From Tupaia tana (lineage: Eukaryota > Chordata > Mammalia > Scandentia > Tupaiidae): DNA of 64,000 bases. Each line of letters starts with the position of its first letter. The first letter of the stretch is position 1. Below the pieces are notes generated by a model. That model was not told where the DNA came from, made no database searches, and was given only the letters and a program-made list of their open reading frames with translations. The stretch is from positions 95,266,475 through 95,330,474 of the forward strand of contig JAKSZU010000002.1 of assembly GCA_026018925.1 (NCBI GenBank), given 5' to 3'. This document shows positions 45,623 through 58,009 of this stretch, piece by piece. The position numbers were made by a program, and so were the translations under genes.

Positions 45623-48014
45623 AAACATTTTTTATTTCATTTTATTTTATAAATTCAATCATGTTATTTAGCTTTCAGAGTGAATTTTCCAGCATGTGAA
45701 CATGTCTCCCTAGTCCAGTTGATAAAACTGTAGAATTATCTTCAACAGATAATACCACATTTCGTTGTCCCATTAATGCTTTGCCTCTCTATTTTTCTTC
45801 TAAATGTCCTTCCTCAGACTCTACTCTTTCACACACACTATATCTGGTATTCACATCCATTTACTGTGTTTCTATATCCTTTAGTATTGACTAGAGTCAT
45901 AGAGTGTGGATACTCAGTATATATTAAGTGGGGACATACAGTGTCTCTCCTTCATAGCCTGGCTTGCCTCACTCAGCAGTAAATCTTCCATATTCTTCCA
46001 CTTTCTGTCAAAAGCCAGGTTTTCGTTGTTTCTTTTATGGCTGAATAGTATTCCATAGAGTATACGTGCCACAGTTTTTCAATCCAATCATCTGTTTGTG
46101 GGCATTTGGGTTGGATCCATATCTTAGCAATTGTGAATAGTGCCGCAATAAACATCGATGTGCAAGCACTTTTCCGATTAAGAAAACTTCTGTCCTTTGG
46201 GTAGATACCAAGGAGTGGGATTGCTGGATCAGATGGTAGCTCTATCTGTAGATTTTTGAGGACTCTCCAAATTGTTCTCCACAGTGGCTGGACCAATTTA
46301 CATTCCCACCAGCAGTGTAAGAGAGTTCCCCTTTCACCACACCCCCTCCAGGACTTATCATTTTTTTTTTTAATCTTAGTCATTATGACTGGAGTTAGGT
46401 GGTATCTCATTGTTGTTTTGATCTGCATTCCCCTTACAATGAGGGATGTTCAGTATTTTTTCATATGCCTTTGGCTATTCGTATGTCATCCTTAGAGAGT
46501 GGTTTTTTCAACTCATTCTCTCATCTTTTAATAGGGTTGATCATCTTTTTTCGGAACAGCGGCTTGAGTTCCTTGTGTATTCTGGTTATCAGCCCCTTAT
46601 CTGATGCATAGTTTACAAAAATAGTTTCCCATTCTGAGGGCTGTCAATTCACACTAATTACTGTGTCTTTTGCCATTCAGAAACTTCTTAGTCTGATGTA
46701 ATCTCACTTGTCTATTTTGGGGATTATCGACTGTGCTTTGGGGGTCTTATTTAAGAAGTCTTTTCCTACCCCAATGTTTCCCAGAGTTTCCCCAGTGTTT
46801 TCCAGGAGCAGTTTTATAGTTTGAGGTCTTAGGTTAAGATCTTTTGTCCACCTTGAGTTGATTTTTTGTCAAAGGTGAGAGGTAGGGCTTCAGATTCATC
46901 TTTCTGCAGGTGGAAATCCAGTTTTTACAGCACCACTTGCTGAAGAGGCTTTCCTTTCCCACTGGATTGACTGTTACCCCTTGTCAAAGATCAGTTGACT
47001 GTATGTTTGGGCATTTATTTGTGGGGACTCTATTCTGTTCCATTGGTCCACCTGTCTGTTTCTGTGCCAGTACCATGCTGTTTTGATTACCACAACTTTG
47101 TAGTATATTTTTGGGTCAGGGAGTGAGATGCCATCTGCTCCACTCTTATTATGCAGGATTGCTTTGGTAATATGGGATCTTTTATGATTCCAGACAAATT
47201 TTATGGTTGTTTTTTCTAGATCTGTGAAGAATGTGTCCAGTACTGGGAACCAGCAGTTAGCGTAATGGCTATGTCGCTGGACTCCCACGTAGTCAACCGC
47301 GGTTCGCGTCTTGGACCCGGTGGCTTAGAACTCACGCCGGGCGCGTGTGTGTGCGTGCCTAAGATCCCTAGAGGAGACTGGAGGAGAAGGGATTGCGGCG
47401 TGACCATTCCCCCTGGGGGGTGATTTCTCACTTTCTGTCTCTATGTCTCTCTCTGTCTGTCTGGCGGCGAGCGCACATGCCCTATAGCAACAACCTCTCA
47501 AAAAAAAAAAAAAAAAAAAAAAGAAGTAAGAATGTGTCTGGTACTTTGATTGGCATTGCATTAAATATGTAGATTAATTTGGGTAGAATTGCCATTTTGA
47601 TTATGTTAATTCTTCCAATCCAGGAACATGAGATGTCCTTCCATTTTTTGTGTGTCATTTTCAATTTCTTTTTTTAGCTTCTCAGAGTTTTCCTTGTGGA
47701 GGTCTTTAACTTCTTTGGTTAGATTTATTCCTAAGTATCTTATACTTTTTGTGGCTATAGTAAATAGAATAACTTTTTTTTCAGTTCTATCTCAGTCTGC
47801 CTGTTGTTCATATATAGAAAAGCTATAAATTTCAGTATGTTCATTTCGTATCCTGCAACTGTACTGTATTCATGTGTAACTTCCAGGAATTTTTTCATGG
47901 AAACCATTGTATGTATATAATCTGTTATTGGCAAATAGAGTTTCACCTCTCTTTTCCTATTTGAATGCCTTTTATTTTTTCCTCTTTTCTGATTGTGTTG
48001 GCAAGGACTTCCAG
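45623..48014 (-). mobile_element. 5'-truncated LINE-1 with nested SINE
   Basis: Covers the 3' UTR and the ORF2 C-terminal half, up to the point matching about 2110 of the full-length copy. Open pieces read [20 protein letters not shown] and [18 protein letters not shown]. The ORF2 frame has several stops and indels, so it is inactive. A perfect 14-bp duplication 'ttataaatgtattt' lies at 45609-45622 and 48015-48028. A family I SINE sits at 47245-47527. Confidence 0.95.
47245..47527 (+). mobile_element. Family I SINE nested in L1
   Basis: 'gggaaccagcagttagcgta' to a long A run. 18-bp duplication at 47227-47244 and 47528-47545 with two differences ('aagaatgtgtccagtact' in the left copy), inside L1 ORF2 sequence. 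Confidence 0.97.
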
Positions 48015-48028
48015 TTATAAATGTATTT

Positions 48029-48598
48029 TTACATACAATTTGGTCAACAATGTACAAAATTCTGCATGAAGCAGATGTAGAAGAAAATGTCCCTGAGTGG
48101 AAATATATTCATCAAAATTTCCTGAATTCTCCATTAACTTTACCTAATTATATTGATGGCATATAAAAGAAATTCCTCACGCAGGAGAAAGTAAATTTTC
48201 TAACAAAGAAAACTCTAAAATGAAAGTAGTCTAACATAAAAGAGTGTTTTTGTTAAAAGTAAAGACAAATAAACCAACAGCCCCCGCCCCCAAAAAAACT
48301 TTTAGTAGTGACTATAACTGTGTTTATACTTGCTATGTTAAAAATGAAATTTTGCCCAATAATATTGCAGTTTTTAAGGAAAAGTACTTATTTATATTGC
48401 TCTTATTTGAATCTTGTGTTATAATCACCATTACCTCAGTACTCTACTTGCACCTCTCAACACAGCTCCCTAATATTTAATGTGTCTATCATATGCCATG
48501 AGAGTGAATAGATAATATGGGGTCTTTATTTTTAAGATATTAGATTTTTAAAGACATTAGAATTATCATTAAATTGGAAATTTCACTCTGAACCCTCC
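48029..48598. other. Unrecognised AT-rich DNA
   Basis: No repeat or gene recognised between the L1 and the LTR. Confidence 0.35.
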
Positions 48599-49025
48599 TG
48601 TGTTTGTCTGCTAAGGCTGCCATAACAAAACACTGTGAACTGTGTGGCTTAACAACAGAAACAGACTCACAGTTCTGGAGGCTGTAATTCCAAAGTCAGC
48701 ATGCCATGAGGGTTGATTCCTTCTGAAAGTTGTAAGACAGTCTCTGACGCAGGCCTCTCCCCTAGATTCTGGTTTGCTGGCCCTCTTTGGCATCGTTTGG
48801 CTTGTAGAAGCGTCATGCAATCTTCACCTTCATTTTCACATGGTGTTCTCCCTGTATAAGTTTCTTTCCTGTATGTAAACGTCCCCTTTGTATAAAGAAA
48901 CCGAACCCTTCATTTTAACTGGATTACTTCTGTAAAGACTCTTTCTTCAAATAAGGTGTTTCTCTGAGACACAAGGGATTAGACTTCAAAATATCTTTCC
49001 AGGAAGAAAATTCAACCCACAAGAA
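48599..49025 (-). mobile_element. Solo MLT1-like MaLR LTR, fossil
   Basis: 'tctgctaaggctgccataac', 'tgtgtggcttaacaacag' and 'cacagttctggaggctg' at one side and 'attcaacccacaaga' at the other match the reverse of MLT1 LTRs. About 425 bp; old, solo, no internal part. Confidence 0.78.
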
Positions 49026-49101
49026 CTTTCCACCCATTTAAAAAGTTGTTATTATTATACAATAATTTTTCTATAGTTTACCACAAAATAAATGATAATA
49101 C

Positions 49102-49363
49102 TTTTTTTTTAAAGGTTTTTGCCATAGAGTGCATGAGCTTGCTGGGGAGAGACAGAGAAACAGTGAGAGGGAAAGTGAGAAATCACCGGGACACGGGCAG
49201 GGGGAGGGAAGGAATGGCCCTACTGCAATCCCCTCTCTATTCTCCTCTCAGGATCTTGGGCACACATGCACACATGCCCAGAGTGATTTTCAGTTCCAGG
49301 ATTAGAACCACTGGCGGGCATGTGGGAGCTCAGCACCTTAACCGTCATGCCACCTGCTGGCCC
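49102..49363 (-). mobile_element. Family I SINE, diverged
   Basis: 'ggtttttgccatagagtgca' to 'catgccacctgctggcccc'. Confidence 0.85.
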
Positions 49364-49439
49364 CTATGTTACTCTTTATACTTGATTTATGTTTATCTCT
49401 GCATTTACTTATTCTTTTTTTGTATATCATTTTTTCTTG

Positions 49440-50780
49440 ACTATTAGACCTTCCACCTCAGGTAATTTTACTTTTTTACCTTGAATATATCCTTTTGAAT
49501 AAAAGGATACATAAAAGCTACAATTTTACGTTCGCTTTTATTTTCTCTAGCACATTAAAAAATGTTTCTCTAATTTCTTTTGGTTCCCATTTTTCTTGCT
49601 GTAACATCTATTTAATTTTTGTTCCTTCGAAGGCCATTATTTGATTTATGTTCTCATCATCCATGGTTTCACTTGAACTACAATGTGACTAATTTAAAAA
49701 TAGTTTTTATTTATTCAGTTTAGGATTTCTTTTTTGTCTTCTAAATCTAAGAATTTGCATCTTTCTTCAAGTGTGGAAAATTTGCATCCAATACTTTAAA
49801 AACATTTTCTCTCCTTCCCACTACTCTTTTATTCTGAAGCTTCATTAAGTGTGTGTTAGACCTTTTCATTTCCGTCTTAACTTGTCCTCCATAGTCTCCT
49901 TATCTCTCTGTGCTAAACTCTACATAATTCTTCAGATTTGTTCTCTAGGTCATTTATTTCTCTTCACTTGTATCTGGTCTGATAGTTAACTCTTTCTCTG
50001 AGTTTTAATTTAAATAATTATATCTTTATTTCTATAGATTTTATTTAGGTTTCTCTGAACCAGTGCAGTTTTTAAAATATTCTTAGTCATTCGTCATGAA
50101 TATAATATAATGTACATAGACTGTATTTATTTACAGGAACTTTTAAAGTATACTTATTTTATATTCTAACTAGAAAATAGCAACATCTCAGGTCCCACAT
50201 GGTCTATCTAATTCACTATTAATTTTGTTGACCGCTCACTTGTTTCTTTGTATGAGCTCTTCTTTAGCCGACTTTCTTTGAAGGAAACCCAAGTTGAGAA
50301 TACTTTTCTCCTAGGGCATGAGTTTGTTCTTTATTTTATTTTTTTTAAGGGAAATATTCTATAGGGTGTGTGTACTCTCTGGAGAGACAGAAAGTGAGAA
50401 CTCACTCCCAAGGGAAGATGGCCATGCCACAATCCCTTCTCCTCCAGTTTCCTCTAGGGATCTTGGACACACAAACACATGCCTGGCATGAGTTTTAAGC
50501 CGCCGGGTCTGGGACTCAAACCGTGGTTGACTACATGGGAGTCCACCGACATAACCATTATGCCATCCGCTGGTCTGGAATGGGTTTGTTCTTGTAGATG
50601 CTCAGTGGATCTGCTGCACTATTCACTTCATAGCACTTGAAATTAAATCGCCAGAATAGCGTTTGTTCAACTGTGCAGGCTCATACATTCAAATCCTGAA
50701 TTCATGTATGCATAGCCTTGTGATTCTGTATTCTCAAGGGAGGACGCTTTCCCCACCTGAAGTCATTGACTAAGGTTTTA
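49440..50780 (-). repeat. Ancient L1M/HAL1 5'-region relic, interrupted by a SINE
   Basis: 'gtgtgttagaccttttcatt', 'cattaagtgtgtg', 'ctggtctgatagttaactc' and 'cttgtttctttgtatgagc' follow the antisense of the old L1 5'/ORF1 region. It probably resumes after the SINE ('gggtttgttcttgtag'). Limits approximate. Confidence 0.5.
50332..50578 (-). mobile_element. Family I SINE nested in old L1
   Basis: 'gaaatattctatagggtgtg' to 'attatgccatccgctggtc'. Duplication 'atgagtttgttctt'/'atgggtttgttctt' (about 50318-50331 and 50580-50593). Confidence 0.92.
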
Positions 50781-51470
50781 AGTCTCTTTTTGGTTCCCTT
50801 TGCCAACAGATGAATGATTTTTCTATTTCCACTTTTCACCACGGTCCAGGCCTGTGAGCATCCTAGTTTAATGTATGAGTCTTAGTTATCTGCTCCTCTC
50901 ACGAGGTAAAAGGCTTTATCCTTTTACAAGGTTGTCAAAATGCTGGTCTCTATTTTTGGTATTGTCCAATACCTCCCAAAAAGTCAGAATGTTAGTGCTA
51001 GCTTATCACTCCAGTTTGTTTTTTCTTGGTTTTGAAGATATTCCTCTCATAAGTCCTAGATGTTTTTGGTGGGAGAAGTTTCACAACCCTAGTCCAATAG
51101 AAGTCAAAGTTTCTCTACCCCTCTTTAAATAAAAAAAAACTTCTCACCTCCATATTAGCAAGGCTGTTTTCATCAATGAAAAACTTTTAGAGGACTAAAA
51201 CTAAATTCTACATTTAAAAACCTAAAAATAACCTTAAAGTGCGATTTTGATTACTGTGGAGGAAATATCAGGAAGGTAAAATTAACAATGCCAAAGCTAT
51301 TAAGACCAGTACTAACATTTTATTTAATGAATTGTCTATCCTCCAAGTCAATGTTTTCCCAATGTTCACTGAATTACCGTGATGGATGCAAATTTTGAAA
51401 CTTAATTGGAGAACACATAAGCCAAACAGGTGACCTTGATCAAAAAGAAAGAATTCATTCAGTGAAAGAA
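50781..51470. other. Unrecognised DNA
   Basis: No supported gene or repeat. Confidence 0.35.
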
Positions 51471-51483
51471 AAAAGGATGACCT

Positions 51484-51684
51484 GGGGCCAGCAGGTGGCA
51501 TGGTGGTTAAGGATGCTAGACTGTCACATGGCCAACTGCAGTTCGAGTGCCGGACCTGGTGGCTTGCTTTCTCACTTTCCTTCTCTCTCTCTTTCTCGCT
51601 CTCATTCTGTCCTTTCTGTTCAAATTAAAATTAATTAATTAATTAATTAAGTTAAATAGAATAATTCTTTAAAAAAAAAAAAAA
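51484..51684 (+). mobile_element. Family II SINE, first of a stacked pair
   Basis: 'ggggccagcaggtggcatgg', CT run, 'taattaattaattaagtt' and a 17-A tail. Flanks 'aaaggatgacc' and 'aaatggatgacc'. Confidence 0.92.
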
Positions 51685-51697
51685 AAATGGATGACCA

Positions 51698-51873
51698 GGA
51701 ACTGCCAAGTGGTGTGGTGGTTAAGGGCACCAGACTCCCACATGGCCAACTGCAGTAGTCCTGTAGTTTACTTTCTCACTTTCTCTCTCTCTCTCTCGCT
51801 TGCTCGCTCACTCTGTCTGTCTCTGGTCACATAAATAAATAAATAAAGTTAAATAAAATAATTCTTTAAAAAA
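51698..51873 (+). mobile_element. Family II SINE, second of a stacked pair
   Basis: 'ggaactgccaagtggtgtgg', CT run with 'cgcttgctcgctcactc', 'aaataaataaataaagtt' and an A tail. Flanks 'tggatgacc' and 'aagatgatc'. Confidence 0.9.
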
Positions 51874-51885
51874 AAAAGATGATCT

Positions 51886-52744
51886 ATTTTAACAACTTCA
51901 TTTAATTTTAATTCCTTTATCTCTTAACTTCAGCATATTTAATGATCTGAAAGTTAAAATATTTACTTAAAGCTACTACAATTTAAACTCAGACACGTAT
52001 TTAAGCAATGAACCCTTTCAAATTAAGTTGGAAAGATAATATGGATATAACTTAACCAGTTAACCATCTTTCAATAAAATTAGCCAGAATGAATTCAGTC
52101 TGTTAGCAGAGATTTCTAGTTTCTCTTATAACCTACTCTAATTACAGAAACAAGGGCTCAGGCCTCAAAATCTCTTTTCCTATTTAAGTAATGTAATTAT
52201 TTTTGTGTTCAAGGGATGATCACAATACATTATGTTTTTCTGTAGTATAAAAATTCCATCACATATTTCTCACATTTAGCCGACTTGATGCACCTTAAAT
52301 TAAGCTGGTAATAATCACCCAGGGGTGTGCAGTCTCTGATAACTATGAAGTCTTTTTAAGCTTTCTTCTGTTGGCACTAGCATAGTGTTTACCTTGGCAA
52401 TAAAGAAGTAAAGATAGAAGAGAAGCCAAAGGACATAAAGCACCAGGTAGCATTTTCCATATTCCTGGCAGGAACTTCTGGCAGTAGCAGCATGTAAACT
52501 AGCATCCACAAAACTGCATTAACTCTGCTTTTATACAGTCTCTTAAAAGGAGGAGTAAGAAAGGCAAATGTGCAGTTGGCAATTTAAGAACTGCTGAGCT
52601 ATGAGGTCAAATTTTGCCCCACTGAATAAACAATAAACTCCATAAAACTCTGCTTCTTATTGCATGGTCAATAGTGAACTTCATCAAAGTGGGTTACTGC
52701 ATTGGTGCAAACAGATGCAGAATTATCTCTTTAAAATGTAAGTC
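51886..52744. other. Unrecognised AT-rich DNA
   Basis: No supported gene or repeat. Confidence 0.35.
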
Positions 52745-52975
52745 AGACCATGTAGTGGTCCCTGTTTAAAACCCTGGAAGCAATTATATTGCTCTTGTAA
52801 TAAAATTCAAATTTCTTATCAAGGCCCATAAGACCTTATGATGTTTAACCCCTGTTTTTCTCTCCGACATCATTACACAACACTCTTCTCTTCCCTCACT
52901 ACATTCAGGCCACGCTGCCCTGCTTTTCATTCTGTGATATGCCAAGTCCTTCCACAGGCCAAGGTAATTCAATGA
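52745..52975 (+). repeat. Ancient L2 relic
   Basis: 'aaaattcaaatttcttatc', 'aaggcccataagaccttatg' and 'cattcaggccacgctgccc' follow the L2 stretch 'aagtccaaactcc', 'aaggccct', 'ccagccacactggcc'. Confidence 0.5.
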
Positions 52976-53038
52976 GGAAAAGATAGTCTCTAAATTATGC
53001 TGGAATGACTGGGTGTTTGTGTAGAAGAAATTAACCTT

Positions 53039-53268
53039 GGTCGGCCCATGACCTAGTGTTTAAGAAAGCCAGGCCCCACATGGCCAGGCAATTTGAATTC
53101 CAGACCGGGGACTTGAAAACCAAGTGATGCATGTGCATAAAGTCCCCTAAGAATGAAGAAATGGAGAAGGATTGTAGCATGACCACGTCCCCTTGGAGGG
53201 TGATTTCTCCCCCCACTCCCTCTGTTTCTGTCTCTGGTAGGTACACACACCTCTGGGGGGGGGGGGAA
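53039..53268 (+). mobile_element. Family I/III SINE, diverged, with a 13-G run
   Basis: 'cggcccatgacctagtgttt', 'gaaatggagaaggattgtag', 'accacgtccccttggaggg' and an unusual G run at 53256-53268 near the end. Confidence 0.75.
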
Positions 53269-53344
53269 TCAATTTCAACTGGATTATAGATCTAAATGAA
53301 GAATACATAAACAAACAAACAAACAAAAACTTTTGGAAGATAAC

Positions 53345-53465
53345 ATAGCATGCCCATTATCCTGGCTGACGGAGGCTGAGAGTGAATCGTGCATGACAAC
53401 CCCTGTTGGGATACCTCTATCTCTCCCTCTCAGAAAACAAAAGTAAATTTTTCTAAACTTTTTTT
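53345..53465 (+). mobile_element. Family IV SINE, 5'-truncated
   Basis: 'tatcctggctgacggaggc', 'catgacaacccctgttggg', CT stretch and A-rich tail. Confidence 0.5.
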
Positions 53466-53489
53466 AAAAAGAACAAAATAATAATATAC

Positions 53490-53825
53490 ACATCAGCATG
53501 AATGAATGTCAAAACATAATGTAAAATGAGAACAAAACACAAAAGACCACATATCTGATTCCACTACATGAAGTTCTAGAAAAGATGGAAACATGTAAGA
53601 GGAAGCAGGTCAGTGGTTGCCTGGGCCTGGAGTTGGGGCGGGTAATCACCTGTGAAGGAACACAAGAAAACTAGGGTGACGGAACTGTTCTACATGTTGA
53701 CACAATCACGCAAACTCATAAGACTGTTGACTATTACTGATACTCTGCGAATGTACCCTTAAGTTGGGTACTTTTATGGTATGTAAATCATACCCCACTA
53801 ACACAAAATCAAAATCTAGTGGTAA
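53490..53825 (+). repeat. Ancient L1M 3' end
   Basis: 'gattccactacatgaagtt', 'ggtcagtggttgcctgggcc', 'gaactgttctacatgttga' and 'ttaagttgggtacttttatgg' follow the order of L1M 3' UTRs. Confidence 0.65.
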
Positions 53826-53988
53826 CTACAATTGTTCAAAACCAGACCTACTTAAGATTCAAAGGGAAAAGGATATTTTATCCATGAATTATTACTGAGT
53901 GGTGAAAAGAGTGGTGAAAAGAGAAAGATCAAGTTTCAGTCATTGTCAAAGGAGACTAGGAATGAGTTGCACTGATTAAAATAGGATT

Positions 53989-54275
53989 GGAACCAGCAGT
54001 TAGCGTAATGGCTATGTCACTGGACTCCCACGTAGTTGACCGCGGTTCGCGTCCCAGACCCGGTGGCTTAAAATTCACGCCAGGGGCGTGTGCGTGCGTG
54101 CCCAAGATCCCGAGAGGAGAATGGAGGAGAAGGGATTGCGGCGTGACCATCCCCCCTGGGGGGTGATTTCTCGCTTTCTGTCTCTATGTCTCTCTCTGTC
54201 TGTCTGGAGAGTGCACGCGCCCTATAGCGAAAAACCTCTCCCCCCCCCCCCCAAAAAAAAAAGCTAAAAAAAAAA
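53989..54275 (+). mobile_element. Family I SINE, first of a stacked pair
   Basis: 'ggaaccagcagttagcgtaa' to 'cgaaaaacctctcc', then a C run (about 54239-54252) and A runs. Flanks 'taaaataggatt' (53977-53988) and 'aaaaataggatt' (54276-54288). Confidence 0.95.
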
Positions 54276-54292
54276 AAAAATAGGATTTAACT

Positions 54293-54553
54293 GGGACCAG
54301 CAGATAGCAGAATGGTTACCTGGCAAACTTAGTTGACCATGGTTTGAGTCTTGGAACTGGTAGCTTTAAAACTCATGCCAGATGCGTGTGTGTTTGTGCC
54401 CAAAATCCGAGAGGAGAATGGAGGTGAAGGAATTGCTGTGTGGCCAATCACTCCCCAGTGGGGAGTGATTTCTCACTTTCTCTCACTTTCTGTCTCTCTG
54501 TGTCTCTCTGGAGGGTGCATGTGCTCTACAGCAAAAATCTCTATTAAAAAAAA
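54293..54553 (+). mobile_element. Family I SINE, second of a stacked pair
   Basis: 'gggaccagcagatagcagaa' to 'acagcaaaaatctctatta' and an A tail. Flanks 'aggatttaact' and 'aggatttagct' (54554-54564). Confidence 0.92.
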
Positions 54554-54564
54554 AGGATTTAGCT

Positions 54565-55512
54565 ACTGAGCTCCACAACTCCATCTCCCGCACTGCTTCC
54601 AAAATACTTAGTCTTCATATTCAGGAACTCCAGAGAAAAGTTCTTCAAATATGAATAGTAAGAGTCATCCAGTGAATAAGTGGCTCATGGCTCGTAACTA
54701 CCCCTGCCTTCCCTATCCCAGAAAACCTGACAAAGGGTAACACCCTCTGCGCATGCAGCCTCAAGTGCCTCACTCACCAACACCCCCAGAGAGCCTGAAA
54801 TCACCACCATGTTGTGATGAGGCCGAGGAAAACATCAAAGAGCACAAAGATACTGTGAAACAGGAGAATCTTCAAAAATTATACTTAACATCAAATAAAA
54901 GATAGAAAGATGTTGCATCTAGTCAATGCATAAATACTCAATGCATAAATATTCTGAAACAAGTCAGACAACCACTCCACAGTATTAATTATATTAATTC
55001 ATTCAACCAAACATTTTGGGGACTCTTGTTGCAGTTTTATATCATGCTGGGCTTTATGCTGTTCAATGAGATAGATTTAGATTAATTCCTATTTATTAGT
55101 TTATTAGTTAATGAAATGAATTCATTTAGTTAGTGGAAAAATACTGAAGTAGGCTTAGCAAGACCATGTTCCATGTTCTGACTAAAAGTTTGTTCATGTA
55201 CTCAGGTTAGACCTCAGTTTAATCATTTTCCAGCTGCACAAAGTATTTGACCCTGGGTGGCGGAATTTAGGTAATGTTCTGTCTTGACCTAGGGATATGT
55301 TTAATTCGAGGTCATTCATCAAGAAGTATATTTATGACTTCTACTTTTTTCAGTCTGTACATTATGCATCAATGAAAAGCTTACCCCCAAAATTCAGATG
55401 AATTTAAGGCTTCTTCCCAACCCAAACTAAATTCTCATTCTATGACTGTCAAGTAAAGCATTATGATAGAGGAAAAGATCTGGAGAGAATATTTTATTTC
55501 AGTTATTCATTT
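54565..55512. other. Unrecognised DNA
   Basis: No gene or repeat recognised. Confidence 0.35.
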
Positions 55513-55709
55513 TTTAGAAAAATTTAATTTTATTTATTATTATTGTTGTTGTTGTTGTTTTTTAATGTGCTGTAGGCCATGTGTGCTCACCAGAGAGAAA
55601 CAGAGGGAGAGAGAGAAAGTGAGAAAGCGAGCCACGAGGTCTGGGACTCGAACTGCAGTTGGCCATACTGGAGTCCAGCACCTTAACCAGTATACCACCT
55701 GCTGGCCTC
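55513..55709 (-). mobile_element. Family II SINE
   Basis: AT-rich tail with (gtt)n, 'tgctgtaggccatgtgtgc', 'agaaacagagggagagaga' and 'ataccacctgctggcc'. A 'gtgctcacc' block gives it some family I character. Confidence 0.83.
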
Positions 55710-56639
55710 AAGGAGAGGACATTTTAAAACATGACCCTAGAACTAGCCTTTCACCAGCTAGCTGTGACTTTTAACTAAACACCCAGTGTCAAAGAGATCC
55801 CATTTTCTCATTTCTACACTGAGAGGTTGAATCAATTTCAATTTTTCTCTAATGTCCCTCACACCAAAAAGTCTGATTACTCATTATTTAACCCAAACTG
55901 ATAGTGTACACAGGGACTGCCAAATAGAATCTCTCACAGCCTTTTTATTGTAAACACATAGACATTAAGTGAGGCATTTTTGGTTTTCAAACTGTCCCAT
56001 TAATGACAAGCATGACTTATTCTCATAACTGAGTTGTAGATCCTACCTGAACTCTTTGTTCAACTATTAATTTGCTTAGGGAAGCATTCTCTTGCTAATG
56101 AAAAGTTGAGGTTACACAGTTTTACTGTACTCTGTAAATATGTTTTAGTGGGCACTCCAAGGAAGATTTTTCTTCTCCCTTGCTTTGTTTTTATGGCCCC
56201 CTTCCCACGCAATCCTTTTATTTTTCCTTCAGAGAAAAAGCCTGACCCTCTAGCTTTATTCCTCTATTTGAAAAGCTCATAAAACTTTTTAATTTAAAAA
56301 TCATTACTCTTTGGATCTGCCTATGAATCCTTATTTGAAACAGAGAAATAATGGGAGTTATTTTGAGTTTTTGACAAAGATTGTAAATTCTTTAATTTTT
56401 TTCTCAATAAACCATTTCATTTATAGCCCCTAGTTCAGGGATTAATGGATTATCTCACATGACCTGTTTCTTGCTTCTGGATAAGTGTTTCTTCCCTCAA
56501 AGTTTAATAGACGGAAAGGACTTTTCAAAGTCTTAACATTATTAACAGTTTTTAAAAAGGTGAATTTTTCTGAAAAACTTTTGTAGACATCTCTCTATCA
56601 GGAAGCCTCGTTGTAGACCCCTGAGGCTATTTTGGGGTT
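55710..56639. other. Repeat-poor DNA
   Basis: AT-rich, nothing recognised. Confidence 0.35.
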
Positions 56640-56890
56640 TTGTTGCTGTTGCTTAGGGTTTTTAGAAAATGGGTTTTACTGCATGTATTTAAGATATACA
56701 ACATAATGTTATGGAGTGCATGGGCAATAAAATGGTAACTATAGTGAGGCAAGTTGATATATCCGTCATTTCATGTTTCTTTGTGTTCTGGGGCACGAGT
56801 AACTAAAATCTACTCATTTAGCATGAATTTCAAATATGGTGCAATTTTATGACCTATAATCCCCTGAAGCTATTTCAGTGCTATTTTGAA
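56640..56890 (+). repeat. Probable ancient L1M UTR piece
   Basis: 'tttaagatatacaacataat', 'gataactatagtgagg'-like order and 'gttgatatatccgtcatttc' resemble old L1 UTR sequence ('atacaacacagtgatttg', 'acatccatcatctcac'). Orientation uncertain. Confidence 0.35.
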
Positions 56891-58009
56891 ATATGCCTAA
56901 AGCTTTCTCTGTTTGGGTCAGTTATTTTTATGTATCTTTTCTACTCTATCACTACTTTGTTACTCTCTTGAAGAAAGGTGGGCAGTCTGGCATTGGCTAT
57001 TTCTTTCTTAGCCTCAGGCAGCCAGAGGATGGATCATTTCAATTCTGAAATGATCTATATTTGGCTCTAGGTACTTCATCATTTCCACCCTCTTTAAAGA
57101 CAGCATTGGAGGGCTACATTTTTAGGAGTTAACTCTTAGGATAACCCACCTAATGGGAAATTATAGCACATCTTGAATTAATTACTAGTGTTTTTTTTAT
57201 GATGTCATGCTTTCAAATTTCAATAAATTTTTCCTCATTTCTTAGAAGTCTCTGTCCTAAAAAATATGGAGACCTAAAAAGCAAGAATTCACAGTAAAAG
57301 ATAGCTTGTCACATTTTTCTTGAAGTAGATATACATTTCTATTTTCCCTCACAAAGTTTATAGACTCAACAAAGAAATTGAAGAGGCCTTGGAAAGAGAT
57401 GCCCTTAAGTCACCTCAGAAAGGTAATTACCTCTTTTTTTCTTAAAAATCTCCAGAAGTCTACCCAGGCCTCCACTGATAATGAGCTGTGTTCCCTCCAA
57501 CCCTCAAGGAGAAATAAAACTCTTCTGCTCTCTTACTGTCACAGTTTTCTTTCCTTAAGAAAAATTACCTTCTCTCCTCTTTGCCCAAAAATATTCCTTT
57601 TGTAATTTTAAGTCCATGTTTCTCAGTCCTCTCCGTGTAAAATAAAATTAACCCACAGAAAAAAATCAAATGCTTGTTTCTGGGCATGTCTAGATATTTC
57701 TTCTCATAGAAAGAGACACTCAGATATGAAAGCATGTTTCCTTTGGACCCTTTGCTAAGAAGTCTGTAAGCCCCTATATCAGAATTTGCAAATGCAATCC
57801 CAAGAGAAAGCAAGGCTTACCTTATAGGGGTGTCTTGCCCTCCTTTGGGCCAGCTGATCTTCTGGTAAATGATGGCACCCCTAGAAGGGTGCACCGCACA
57901 CCAGTGCACACTCTGTCCAGGTTCCTATGCTGGACACTGGAACAACAGGTCGGGGTACAGTCAACAGAACCATCTTGTTTGCCTTACACTTACTTACTTA
58001 TTTGGTGCT
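56891..58009. other. Repeat-poor DNA
   Basis: No repeat recognised; frames at 57378-57605 and 57565-57813 have no known domain. Confidence 0.35.
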
